DNA of 17,513 bases from Sulfidibacterium sp964473895 (GCA_964473895.1 CAYYRE010000053.1:1-17513); one strand, 5' to 3'. Positions 7,751-15,745 are shown, numbered from the stretch's first letter. The notes: generated from the sequence alone by a model not told the origin. Made by a program: numbers and translations.

Positions 7751-8710
7751 TTACAGATACCTTGTGTTTTTATAGCTTGTTTTATTTTTATTTATCTTCA
7801 GCTTAAAGCAATAACTCAACGTAATTTCATGACTTCCGGGGACACCCATCGACAAGGTCGAAAGGTCGTACGAATAGCCGAAGTTGAATCCCTGGAAACG
7901 TACGCCCACCATAAAACCCACCGATTCCTGGTAGCGGTAATTAATCCCACCCCAGAACTTGCTATTGTAATTAACGACGGCCGATATATTATATTGTGTG
8001 GAAACCACATCGGATTGGACAAGAAGCGACGGAAGAATCTCGAACCGGGGATGTCCGGGCAGGACAAAGGAATACCCAGCCACAAGATAAAACGTACGAT
8101 CGGTTTGATAACGAATGACGGTTGCGGAAGTACTCAGGTTTTTTCCCTTGGATTCCAAAATATTGGTGACCGAAAGCCCTACATAATAATTATTGTTCGA
8201 TTTAAAAAAGAAACCGATATTCCCGTCAAACATCATGGCTCCCTGTTTTGCACTGAGCAGGGCCGGATCGTTGGGTTGTACCGGTTTGAACTTGGTGAAA
8301 TCGATGCTCCGGTTGACCAAATTTATGCCGGCGCCCATGCCCAAAATACCGGCAGACAGCTGTAAATGATAAGCATAGGAGAGCCGTATTCCCACATTGG
8401 TTTCAAACCCCAGTTTATCCTGAATAATACTCAATCCGGCACCGCCCTGAATGGCTTTTACGGGCGAATTGGCGCTGATCAGAAAATCCTGTGGTGCCAC
8501 TTTGTTTCCATCGGCATCCTTAAATCCTGCCCATTGCTGCCTTGCCAGTGCATTGACACAGATGCCTTCTCCCAATCCCGCATACCCTGCATTGATATAC
8601 ATGTAAGAGGAAGAATACTGCGTAAAAGAAGGCGCCTGCTGGGCATACAGCCCGAAAGCCATAAAAAAGGCCATCCCCAGAAAAATATATTTCCTTAACA
8701 CAAAAGGCAT
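7751..8710 (-). CDS. porP: PorP/SprF family type IX secretion outer-membrane protein
   Basis: The protein has 319 residues, with a signal peptide of about 23 residues ending LYA before QQAPSFTQY. The mature N-terminus (QQ-x-P-x-F-x-Q-Y followed by YINAGYAG) is the PorP/SprF family mark (usually NPAYAG). The rest is a run of alternating amphipathic strands with GAGINLV, YYVGLSVTNI, GGINYRYQ and FGYSYDLS, as expected for an outer-membrane beta-barrel. PorP is part of the T9SS in Porphyromonas, and many genomes encode several SprF paralogues. Location directly before gldKLMN supports the PorP role. After the last apparent strand (ITLSYCFKLK) there is a polar tail of about 15 residues, not typical of a barrel end. 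An 8-bp palindrome lies in its upstream region. The next gene, gldK, starts 77 bases after its stop. Confidence 0.92.
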   Translation of the reverse strand: MPFVLRKYIFLGMAFFMAFGLYAQQAPSFTQYSSSYMYINAGYAGLGEGICVNALARQQWAGFKDADGNKVAPQDFLISANSPVKAIQGGAGLSIIQDKLGFETNVGIRLSYAYHLQLSAGILGMGAGINLVNRSIDFTKFKPVQPNDPALLSAKQGAMMFDGNIGFFFKSNNNYYVGLSVTNILESKGKNLSTSATVIRYQTDRTFYLVAGYSFVLPGHPRFEILPSLLVQSDVVSTQYNISAVVNYNSKFWGGINYRYQESVGFMVGVRFQGFNFGYSYDLSTLSMGVPGSHEITLSYCFKLKINKNKTSYKNTRYL

Positions 8711-8723
8711 ACTGTTTTCACCT

Positions 8724-8743
8724 TATTTTAGGAGGCTAAAATA
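8724..8743. promoter_or_regulatory. Perfect palindrome upstream of porP (operator or hairpin)
   Basis: TATTTTAG (8724-8731) and CTAAAATA (8736-8743) are exact reverse complements separated by GAGG, and lie 13-33 bases upstream of the porP start codon. No T run follows on either strand, so it is a poor terminator for lptD. A regulator-binding site or a 5'-leader hairpin for the porP-gldN operon fits better. The rest of the 105-base lptD-porP gap (8711-8815) contains no clear TAnnTTTG box on the minus strand. Confidence 0.5.
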
Positions 8744-8815
8744 GAAAATTTCTCCTTGCCACCGCTTTACAATTCATTTTCAACGGCAATTTGACCGGAG
8801 TTATTTTGTTATGGG

Positions 8816-11479
8816 TTAATAATAATCACGAAAATCTTTCTTTTTGGTCAGTTTCAAGTCTTGTAAAATAGAGGCTTTCACGTTGATACTGAAATTCCAG
8901 CTTTTGCGCGGACCAATGGGAATCCAGTTAAACCGCATTTCCCAACAATGCAGATTGCGGTAAAGGCTTACCGATGTAAACGAAAGTTGGTCGTTGGTAA
9001 AATCCCATCCGGTTCGGAAGGTAAACTTCCAGTTGGGAGTGATGTTTACCTGTCCGTTCATGGCCAGCGTTTGTACCACTGTCCTGTTGGGCATCCATAT
9101 CTGGTGCACAAAATCCTTTACATTGGAGTAGGTAAAGTGATAACTCAGGTTCAGGCTCCACGAAACACCCCAATCCACATAATTGTCCGGATGGTGAATA
9201 ATGTCGTTTGCCTCGGATTCGGGAGCTTTCTGTAATACTTTTTTTTCCTCTGCCGGTTCCGTACCCGTACCGGCTTTTTTCTTCTTTCCTTTTTTGAAAT
9301 CCTTATCGCTCAGGTTAAAATTAAAGCTCACATTCCATGCTGTATTGTTCATCCTGAAAAGACGATGATTTACCTGCCATTCGGTTTTATTAATAGGATT
9401 TCCGGCCGTATCGGTGGCATAAGGGAACAGCACACTGTTGTACTGGACCGTCAGGCCCTTCCACAAAGTGGTTCTTCCCGACAAATAGATATTGGACATC
9501 CGCAACGAATCTCTGGCAAAATCGTAATTTCCCGAAATGGTAAAATTTTGAATCAGGGGAATTTTTTTCATTCCGGTAACGGTATCTTTTTTAGACCGCA
9601 CTTTTATTTCAAGGCTATTGGCTATATTAAAATTAATGTTGCCGACTTTTTGTAAACCCGGGGCACCGTAAATACCCCCCTGAAATTTGGAATAGAGCAC
9701 TTTACGGCCCGTATTGTCGTAATAATACCCGGCATAGCCCCATTTTTGACTTCCAAAGTCGGGAACATACGAAAATCCGACAGAAGGCGTAATAACATGA
9801 CGGACTGCCCGCAGAAAACCTTTTTTAAACCGCAGCATCCCATACAGTTTGGTGGTTAACGAAGCATTCAGATTGAAATCGAACAGGTTGTTAAATCCGT
9901 GTACCGTATCGGTTTTAACATATCCGCCTGTAGCCGAAGTGTCCACCCAGTATTTACGGTAACTTTGAAAATACATCCGGTCGGTAATATTCGACGAAAG
10001 GCTGAGGGTAAAATATTTAAGCACTTTCAAGGGGAGGTTAATGGGAATTTTGTGCATAATTCCGTTTTGCATACCGTATTTGAGGGTTTCCGGCCGGAAC
10101 AACAAAGAATCTTTGGTATTGACAGTGTTTTTGGCAGTCATGTTGTACGAAATACTCAATCCGTCAAAAGCCGATTTATTAGGGCTGTTTTTCTTTCGGA
10201 AAGGATAGAACCGGTTAACGGTAAAACTCATTTCGGGCAATGTGACCTGGACATCATGCGTTTTGGTATTTTGGTTCTGGCTTCCGCTCAGGGTCAGAAA
10301 ATATTTACCGGCCCAGCTTTTTTGATACGCCACACTGGAATTAAACTGATTGGAAAGATAAGTATCGGGTTTGACCGTATTGTACTTCACATAATTTTGG
10401 GTCAGAATATGCACGTTGGCCGAAAAATTACTGTTGGGGTGGGCTTTAGGGTCTTGGGAATAAGTCCAGGTTACACTGTAATCGTTGGTGTTTTGATAAT
10501 CCGGATCGCCTTTCGAGTTGATAATGTTTTTGGCCACGGAAAAAGCAAGAGAGCCGCTGTATTTATAACGTTTACGGTACGTTAATACCGGGGCAATTTT
10601 CCAGCTGCCACCGGTATAGATATCACCGGTCACTTTAAGTGTCAGATAATTGCTGATAGCCCAAAAGTATCCGCCGCCTTCGAGGTAAAATCCACGGTTG
10701 GCCGCTTCGCCGTAAGTCGGTACAATAAAACCACTTTGGCGCTTGGGATTGTTGGGGAAAATTCCGAACGGCAAAACCAATGGTACCGGAACGCCTTCTA
10801 TTTCCATATAAACCGGCCCGGTAACAATGAGTTTGTTGGGAATAACCCGCGCTTTCCCAAACTTAAATTCATAATGGGGATGCGGCAAGTTACAGGTGGT
10901 AAACCACCCTCCTTTTACGTTGATGGTATTGTCGGGCATCCTTTTCACCACATTGCCATGTAAAAATCCCTGGTCTTCTGCCGTCCGTACATTATGTACA
11001 ATGCCTTTTTTGGTTACAAAATTATAGGTCATGCTATCGGCTTCAAAGGATTCATCGCCTTGTTTAAAAACAGGTTTTTCCACAATTTTTCCGGTAGAGT
11101 CTTTAATTCCCTTGGCAAATACCGTATTATTATTAAAATTTACGCGGATATAACCTGCTTTTAAATCAATATCACCGTACTTTACCTCGGCATTTCCCCA
11201 GAGGTAAACCAGCTTATGCGCCAGGTCCTGCACAATGGAATCCTCGGCATGGCGTACAAGGTCAAACTCCAGGTTCATAGGGGGTTGTGCGTGTATTGTA
11301 TCCGCCAGTGTATCTGCTGAAGAAACGGCAGCGGAATTTTGCAATGTGTCCTGCAAAGCGGAATTTTGCCCGGTACCAGCCGCCGGTATTCCGGCCATGG
11401 CCGGAATATCAACAACAAACAGCACACCAACAAGCCAGAGGGATGTTAATAATTTACCGGACAAAGCTCTTTTGAACAA
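8816..11479 (-). CDS. lptD: LPS-assembly outer-membrane protein LptD
   Basis: There is no ATG at the N-terminus. The TTG at 11479 is chosen because it lies downstream of the minus-strand -7 box and gives a good signal peptide (FKRALSGKLLTSLWLVGVLFVVDIPAMA), for 887 residues. The frame is open up to another TTG at 11566, but that lies upstream of the promoter. A Thr/Ser/Ala-rich linker is followed by an OstA/LptA-like beta domain (about residues 70-205: VYLWGNAEVKYGDIDLKAG, FEADSMTYNF). A conserved WFTTCNLPHPHYEF segment (C196), then the LptD hallmark LPFGIFPN and RQSGFIVPTYG lead into a large C-terminal beta-barrel. LptD with LptE inserts LPS into the outer leaflet. A lysine- and glutamate-rich stretch near the 3' third (about 9200-9305) interrupts the strands and may be an exposed loop. 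porP follows after 105 bases on the same strand. Confidence 0.9.
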   Translation of the reverse strand: MFKRALSGKLLTSLWLVGVLFVVDIPAMAGIPAAGTGQNSALQDTLQNSAAVSSADTLADTIHAQPPMNLEFDLVRHAEDSIVQDLAHKLVYLWGNAEVKYGDIDLKAGYIRVNFNNNTVFAKGIKDSTGKIVEKPVFKQGDESFEADSMTYNFVTKKGIVHNVRTAEDQGFLHGNVVKRMPDNTINVKGGWFTTCNLPHPHYEFKFGKARVIPNKLIVTGPVYMEIEGVPVPLVLPFGIFPNNPKRQSGFIVPTYGEAANRGFYLEGGGYFWAISNYLTLKVTGDIYTGGSWKIAPVLTYRKRYKYSGSLAFSVAKNIINSKGDPDYQNTNDYSVTWTYSQDPKAHPNSNFSANVHILTQNYVKYNTVKPDTYLSNQFNSSVAYQKSWAGKYFLTLSGSQNQNTKTHDVQVTLPEMSFTVNRFYPFRKKNSPNKSAFDGLSISYNMTAKNTVNTKDSLLFRPETLKYGMQNGIMHKIPINLPLKVLKYFTLSLSSNITDRMYFQSYRKYWVDTSATGGYVKTDTVHGFNNLFDFNLNASLTTKLYGMLRFKKGFLRAVRHVITPSVGFSYVPDFGSQKWGYAGYYYDNTGRKVLYSKFQGGIYGAPGLQKVGNINFNIANSLEIKVRSKKDTVTGMKKIPLIQNFTISGNYDFARDSLRMSNIYLSGRTTLWKGLTVQYNSVLFPYATDTAGNPINKTEWQVNHRLFRMNNTAWNVSFNFNLSDKDFKKGKKKKAGTGTEPAEEKKVLQKAPESEANDIIHHPDNYVDWGVSWSLNLSYHFTYSNVKDFVHQIWMPNRTVVQTLAMNGQVNITPNWKFTFRTGWDFTNDQLSFTSVSLYRNLHCWEMRFNWIPIGPRKSWNFSINVKASILQDLKLTKKKDFRDYY

Positions 11480-11490
11480 AATGTTTCTTT

Positions 11491-11498
11491 TATTTTTG
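11491..11498 (+). promoter_or_regulatory. Predicted -7 promoter box for the amidase gene
   Basis: TATTTTTG matches the Bacteroidota -7 consensus TAnnTTTG, 18 bases before the chosen ATG at 11517. A TTTG at 11471-11474, 16 bases upstream, may be the -33 element, although the spacing is slightly short. The box excludes the in-frame ATG at 11481 as the start. Confidence 0.55.
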
Positions 11499-11516
11499 TT
11501 ACTGATAAATGCCGTT

Positions 11517-12638
11517 ATGACAATTTTTGCAAATATAGGGTCAATATTAAAACCAAGGCTTTTCAAACGCAGCCTTTTGTTTACTATTGTTTTTGTTATT
11601 GTTTGTTTTTATCCGGAGGCTCTTTGGGCCCAGCGGGGCGTACGAATATCCACCGTGGTCATCGATGCCGGGCATGGAGGTAAAGATCCGGGAGCCTCCG
11701 GGAAACATGCCAAAGAAAAAAACATAACCCTTGCCATTGCCCTGAAACTGGGACATTACATCAAACAAAATATGCCGCATGTAAAAGTGATTTATACGCG
11801 AAAAACGGACCAATTTATCCCGCTGTACAAAAGGGCTGAGATTGCCAATAAAAATCATGCCGACATTTTTATTTCCATTCATTGCAACTCCAATACCAGC
11901 ACAAGACCATATGGCGTGGAAACCTACGTTTTAGGGCTGCACAAAAATGCTGCCAACCTGGCGGTAGCCCAAAAAGAAAATGCCGCCATCCTTTACGAAA
12001 ACAACCCGAAAGCATACGATGGTTTTGATAACTCTCCCGAATCGTATATCACCCTGAGCCTTTTTCAAAGCCCTTATCTGAAAGAAAGCCTTGATTTGGC
12101 GGCCAAAGTGGAACATCAGGTACATTACTATGCCGGGCGCAAGGCACGTGGTGTGTTTCAAGCCGGGTTTTTGGTACTTTGGCGTACCACCATGCCCAGC
12201 ATCCTCATCGAAACAGGCTTTTTGAGCAATCCTAAAGAAGAAGCTTTTTTGATGTCGAAAAAAGGACAAACCGAAATTGCTTACGGTATTTACAGGGCTT
12301 TTCGTGCCTATAAAATGGAATTTGAAAAAGAAAATGCCGTACATATGGCAACCCCGAGACAGCAAAAGACCCAAAAAGTGGACTACCGTGTACAATTTTA
12401 CACCTCCTCGCACCCCATCCGTACAACTACAACCCGTTTTAAAGGAATCTCTGCGGTTACTTACTATAAACAAAACGGAATGTATAAATATACCGCAGGC
12501 CATTTCTCCAGTTTGTCCGGAGCTGTTTCTTACCAGTACACTCTTCGAAAAAAAGGGTTTAAGGATGCTTTTGTGGTGGCCTTTTCAAATAACAAGAGAA
12601 TCTCATTGAAAGAGGCAAAAGAATTAACAAAGAAATAG
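11517..12638 (+). CDS. N-acetylmuramoyl-L-alanine amidase with C-terminal SPOR-like domain
   Basis: The protein has 373 residues from ATG 11517. A signal peptide with hydrophobic core SLLFTIVFVIVCFYPEALWA ends near residue 38. An Amidase_3 catalytic domain follows: VVIDAGHGGKDPGASG carries zinc ligand H53, KEKN carries zinc ligand E67, FISIHCNSN carries zinc ligand H122, and PSILIETGFLSNPKEE carries catalytic E232. These periplasmic zinc enzymes cut the bond between MurNAc and the stem peptide, mostly during daughter-cell separation. Residues from about 288 to 365 (YRVQFYTSSHPI, GMYKYTAGHFSSLSGA, GFKDAFVVAF) look like a SPOR-type domain, which in known cases binds glycan strands stripped of peptides at the septum. 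It is divergent from lptD, with only 37 bases between the start codons, and is followed 63 bases later by the MCE gene. Confidence 0.93.
   Translation: MTIFANIGSILKPRLFKRSLLFTIVFVIVCFYPEALWAQRGVRISTVVIDAGHGGKDPGASGKHAKEKNITLAIALKLGHYIKQNMPHVKVIYTRKTDQFIPLYKRAEIANKNHADIFISIHCNSNTSTRPYGVETYVLGLHKNAANLAVAQKENAAILYENNPKAYDGFDNSPESYITLSLFQSPYLKESLDLAAKVEHQVHYYAGRKARGVFQAGFLVLWRTTMPSILIETGFLSNPKEEAFLMSKKGQTEIAYGIYRAFRAYKMEFEKENAVHMATPRQQKTQKVDYRVQFYTSSHPIRTTTTRFKGISAVTYYKQNGMYKYTAGHFSSLSGAVSYQYTLRKKGFKDAFVVAFSNNKRISLKEAKELTKK
11530..11537 (-). promoter_or_regulatory. Predicted -7 promoter box for lptD
   Basis: On the minus strand 11537-11530 reads TATATTTG, a match to TAnnTTTG. It sits about 50 bases before the TTG at 11479 and supports that start. 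It lies inside the first codons of the amidase gene and faces the amidase promoter. A TTG-containing -33 candidate lies about 16 bases upstream (minus 11556-11554). Confidence 0.5.
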
Positions 12639-12649
12639 CCAATATTTTG

Positions 12650-12657
12650 TATTTTTG
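12650..12657 (+). promoter_or_regulatory. Predicted -7 promoter box for the MCE gene
   Basis: TATTTTTG, an exact TAnnTTTG match, lies in the 63-base gap after the amidase stop and 44 bases before the GTG start at 12702. No obvious -33 TTTG is seen at the usual distance. The MCE gene may be read both from here and from the amidase promoter. Confidence 0.45.
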
Positions 12658-12701
12658 TATCCGGATGACAACTACACATTAATCCCAGTAAAAACATTAC
12701 C

Positions 12702-13649
12702 GTGAAAAAATCCACTGTTGTTTATATCGGCGCCACTTTTGTTCTGGCCATTGTCATTTTTGTTTGGGGATACAATTACCTGAAAGGAAAAGACCTTTTT
12801 TCAAAACAAATGATCCTCTACAGCCGCTATCACAAAATTGACGGGTTGGTGACGGCCAATCCGGTACTTATCAACGGAAAACAAGTGGGATCGGTCAATA
12901 AAATTTTTTTCGCACCCGATCATTCGGGCGATTTGATTGTTACTTTTCTTATTAAAGATCAATTTCCCATTCCGAAAAATACAACGGCCAGGATTGTCAA
13001 CGCCACCCTGCTCGGTGCCAAATCGGTGGATCTGAAACTGGGAAATTCCAAGGAAATGGTGAAAAGCGGCGATACGTTGCGAGGAAGTGTGGAAGTTACC
13101 CTGAAAGATGAGGTCAACTCGGCCTTGGCGCCCATGAAAGCCCGGGCTGAACGCATCTTGTCCAGCGCCGATACATTGATTCGCACCATGGCCGAACTCC
13201 TTTCGAAAGAAACCAAAGGAAACCTCCGTATGAGTTTTAAGGATGTGGCCGGCGTATTGCACAACCTGAACGCCACCACCGCCGAACTAAAAGTAACCGT
13301 TCATCAAAGCAAGGGACATATTGTTAAAACCATGGCCAACATCGATTCGCTAACCACTGCTTTAAATGAGAGCCGTAATAATATGCAAAAGTTGATTTAC
13401 AATTTTAAAAACATCAGCGACTCGCTTTCGGCAGCTGACCTGGCCGGCACCATTCGTAAAACAAAAGCCTCAATAGAACAGGTAAACGAACTTTTGTCTA
13501 AAATCAATCAAGGCCAGGGAACGGTAGGACAGCTTATGGTAAACGACAGCCTTTATCACGAACTGAACAAATCGGTGAAAGATTTGGACAAACTTTTGAA
13601 GGACTTAAAAGAAAACCCGCACCGGTACCTGAAATTTTCCGTTTTTTAA
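12702..13649 (+). CDS. MCE-domain (MlaD family) lipid transport protein
   Basis: The protein has 315 residues from GTG 12702, the only sensible start before the MKKSTVVYIGATFVLAIVIFVWGYNYLKG membrane anchor (helix about residues 7-25). The MCE domain spans about residues 37-115, with the typical pattern of a short strand, DGLVTANPVLINGKQVGSVNKI, a VTFLIKD strand, IPKNTTARIVNATLLGAKSVDLKLG, then GDTLRGSV (123-130). The remainder, about 140-315, is helical and coiled-coil-like with repeated SADTL/SDSL and KDLDKLLKDL heptads. MCE proteins form hexamers anchored in the inner membrane and bind lipids moving through the periplasm, often with an MlaEF-type ABC transporter; no transporter subunit lies in this window. 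It is on the same strand as the amidase and converges with the OstA-like gene 11 bases away. Confidence 0.9.
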   Translation: MKKSTVVYIGATFVLAIVIFVWGYNYLKGKDLFSKQMILYSRYHKIDGLVTANPVLINGKQVGSVNKIFFAPDHSGDLIVTFLIKDQFPIPKNTTARIVNATLLGAKSVDLKLGNSKEMVKSGDTLRGSVEVTLKDEVNSALAPMKARAERILSSADTLIRTMAELLSKETKGNLRMSFKDVAGVLHNLNATTAELKVTVHQSKGHIVKTMANIDSLTTALNESRNNMQKLIYNFKNISDSLSAADLAGTIRKTKASIEQVNELLSKINQGQGTVGQLMVNDSLYHELNKSVKDLDKLLKDLKENPHRYLKFSVF

Positions 13650-13653
13650 CCAT

Positions 13654-13678
13654 ACCGAACCTACTCGGTTCTCTTTTT
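13654..13678 (+). terminator. Weak possible terminator after the MCE gene
   Basis: ACCGA (13654-13658) and TCGGT (13665-13669) form a 5-bp stem with a 6-base loop, followed by TCTCTTTTT. It lies at the convergent junction and overlaps the 3' end of the OstA-like gene. The stem is short, so confidence is low. Confidence 0.3.
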
Positions 13679-15190
13679 AAAAATATCATACTTTGAACGG
13701 GGGCGCAGTGTTTCGTGCCACGAAAAACCTTTGAGAATTCTTCCATCCGGCGGAAGATCTTTTTCGGGATACATGGTTTCCGAAGCCTGTTCCACATAAT
13801 TGATGGCTTTGATTTCATTGTTTTTTACACGAATCACCATATAACTCGATTCGGCTTTGTTAATACCGACAAGGTGCTTTTGATCATCACGCACCCAGTA
13901 AACCGATTGGGCATTTCCATCCACTTTCAGCTGGTATAATTCGTTGTTCCGGAAATAGCCCACCATATTCCGGCCTTTGATCTGATTGTAATTGTTGATC
14001 GAATCCAACGAAATAATAAATGCCGTATTAAACATGGTCAGCGAATCCAATTGATTGTTGTGTACCGTGATAAAAATGGAATCGGCCGTCAGCTGGTTCT
14101 TACCGGTCCACAAAACCGGTTGATGATAAAGACGGATAACGGAATCGCTGACAGCATAGGCCAACGAATCACAAATACCTTGCAAATCGGTACGATAAAA
14201 CCTGACGTTATGATAAGCCAGCATTTTCTTGGCTTTGTGTTTCCGGTCAAAATAAACCCAAAGCGTATCGGCATGCAAAAACATGGAGTCCTGCCGGTCG
14301 TATGTAATGGATTCGGCACTATCGGTTACATAAGTAATTCCTTCATTATTCCATATCTCGGCTTTCCTTCCTTTTACCAAAAGGTTGTGCAGTGTATCCA
14401 AAACATGAATATTCCCCAGGGCACGGCCATAACCTGTACGGTTGTTGTACAAAATACTGTCGGCCACAAGCAGTTGTTCACCACTTTCTATTTCGGGTCT
14501 TCTCCGCATTTGTACCCTGTCGGTAGCCGTATTGTACCATCCATCCACACATTTTACAATGCTGTTGTTTCCCTCAATAAGCGTAGGGCCTCTAAAATAA
14601 GCCGTTTTATTTATCGTATTGTATATCAGTGTATCGGCTTTTGTCACCTGATCCGGGTTGCTCAGCACCACATTTTTTTTGAAATAAAAGATTTTGGCGC
14701 GGGTATCGTAATCTCCCCGTTGGCTTGTCAGGACATTGGAATCGGATACAATGGTTCCACCCGTATCGTAAAATGCGATACCCGTAATGCGGTTATACAC
14801 CAAATGACTGGTGGTAAGCACGGCTTTAGGGTCTTCCAGTCTGACGTTTCCAAAGAGCTCTCCCACCCTTGTCTTACCATTGTAATGCAACCGGTCACCG
14901 TATATATTCAACGTATCATTCACATTGATATGCACATGGCCGAAAGCGTCAAGGTTCCTGATTTTATCGTTCAAATAGGCACTGTCGCACAAAAAAAGGG
15001 TAGAATCCTGCTTCAATCGCACATGGCCAATGAGTTGCTGAATGTTCTTATTGAACCGGGCATTGTAATGGTAGTGATCGGCATGCAATATCCGGATACG
15101 CGTTTTACGTTGGGCCATACCAATGCCTCCTGCCAGCAACAATAGGACAAGCAAAAGATACCGGACATCTATTTGAAAAGGTTTACGCAC
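13661..15190 (-). CDS. OstA-like protein (LptA/OstA-fold, secreted)
   Basis: A GTG at 15190 is chosen as the start, giving 509 residues. It lies about 16 bases after a minus-strand -7 box and gives a proper signal peptide (RKPFQIDVRYLLLVLLLLAGGIGMA, cut before Q). The frame stays open to a TTG at 15259, which would overlap the phosphatase gene and spoil the signal. The mature protein is built of repeated short beta units with the pattern of the OstA/LptA/LptC fold: GHVRLKQDSTLFLCDSAYLN, GHVHINVNDTLNIYGDRLHY, GNVRLEDPKAVLTTSHLVYN, NVVLSNPDQVTKADTLIYN, GNIHVLDTLHNLLVKGRKAEI and so on. Such repeats form a periplasmic beta-jellyroll that can bridge LPS between membranes. It is a candidate LptA-like partner of the LptD encoded 2.2 kb away, but this is inference. 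It is the last gene of the propeller-phosphatase-OstA group. Confidence 0.85.
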   Translation of the reverse strand: MRKPFQIDVRYLLLVLLLLAGGIGMAQRKTRIRILHADHYHYNARFNKNIQQLIGHVRLKQDSTLFLCDSAYLNDKIRNLDAFGHVHINVNDTLNIYGDRLHYNGKTRVGELFGNVRLEDPKAVLTTSHLVYNRITGIAFYDTGGTIVSDSNVLTSQRGDYDTRAKIFYFKKNVVLSNPDQVTKADTLIYNTINKTAYFRGPTLIEGNNSIVKCVDGWYNTATDRVQMRRRPEIESGEQLLVADSILYNNRTGYGRALGNIHVLDTLHNLLVKGRKAEIWNNEGITYVTDSAESITYDRQDSMFLHADTLWVYFDRKHKAKKMLAYHNVRFYRTDLQGICDSLAYAVSDSVIRLYHQPVLWTGKNQLTADSIFITVHNNQLDSLTMFNTAFIISLDSINNYNQIKGRNMVGYFRNNELYQLKVDGNAQSVYWVRDDQKHLVGINKAESSYMVIRVKNNEIKAINYVEQASETMYPEKDLPPDGRILKGFSWHETLRPRSKYDIFKKRTE

Positions 15191-15206
15191 CCATCGTGTT
15201 TTTTTG

Positions 15207-15214
15207 CAAAAATA
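15207..15214 (-). promoter_or_regulatory. Predicted -7 promoter box for the OstA-like gene
   Basis: Minus-strand 15214-15207 reads TATTTTTG, an exact TAnnTTTG match, within the stretch just after the phosphatase stop. It suggests the OstA-like gene has its own promoter and starts at GTG 15190 rather than at an upstream TTG. No clear -33 element is seen. Confidence 0.5.
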
Positions 15215-15252
15215 GTTGTTTTCGGGCCCGCTCACCGATACGGCAGACCGAA

Positions 15253-15741
15253 TTACCAAAACCGTCCCGGTTTATTTTGTATGTGTTCCAATAATCCCTC
15301 GGTAGCTTCCTCGAGCAGATCCAATACCAATTCAAATCCTTCATCACCGCCGTAATAAGGATCCGGTACTCCATCGTAATCAAATTTCCGGTTAAAATCG
15401 GTCATGAGAAATAATTTTTTCAGGTATTTGGAACGTGGGGCCATTTCTTTCAAATCATCGAGGTTTTCACGGTCCATGGCCACGATATAATCAAACTTCT
15501 TAAAATCGCGTTCCGGAATCACCGGACGGGAAACAGAGGTCAGGGTATATCCTCTTTTGGAGGCATGTTTTTGCATACGAACATCTGCCGGCTCTCCGGC
15601 ATGCCAATCAGAAGTCCCGGCAGAATCCACGATAAATTTATCCGTCAATTGTTTTTTCTCTAATAAACTGCGAAAAACGGCTTCTGCACTCGGTGAACGG
15701 CAAATATTCCCGAGACAAACAAACAAAACTTTCTTCTTCAT
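15253..15741 (-). CDS. Low-molecular-weight protein tyrosine phosphatase
   Basis: The 162-residue protein is the normal length for the family. The phosphate-binding loop C9-L-G-N-I-C-R15-S at the N-terminus carries the nucleophile C9 and R15. The general acid D127 is in the VPDPYYGG block (126-132), and the aromatic DPYY pair lines the pocket. VDSAGTSDWHAGEPAD and DYIVAMDRENL are also family-typical. These small cytoplasmic enzymes remove phosphate from tyrosine; in bacteria many act on tyrosine autokinases that control polysaccharide synthesis, though close relatives act on phospho-arginine. No kinase lies in this window, so the target is unknown. The ATG at 15741 is only four bases after the stop of the propeller gene, so the two are probably one transcript with coupled translation. 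Confidence 0.94.
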   Translation of the reverse strand: MKKKVLFVCLGNICRSPSAEAVFRSLLEKKQLTDKFIVDSAGTSDWHAGEPADVRMQKHASKRGYTLTSVSRPVIPERDFKKFDYIVAMDRENLDDLKEMAPRSKYLKKLFLMTDFNRKFDYDGVPDPYYGGDEGFELVLDLLEEATEGLLEHIQNKPGRFW

Positions 15742-15745
15742 AAAC

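Noticed and set aside
9899..10585. A 228-codon plus-strand open frame within lptD
   Set aside because: It is antisense to conserved LptD barrel sequence, and its translation has no family resemblance and no start signal.
11235..11516. Upstream extension of the amidase frame to 11235
   Set aside because: It would run antisense through the lptD N-terminus and hide the signal peptide. The -7 box at 11491 supports ATG 11517.
14051..15145. A 364-codon open frame on the plus strand opposite the OstA-like gene
   Set aside because: It is fully antisense to a gene with a signal peptide and clear OstA repeats. It has no recognisable domain or signal, and its long openness is explained by the codon usage of the opposite strand.
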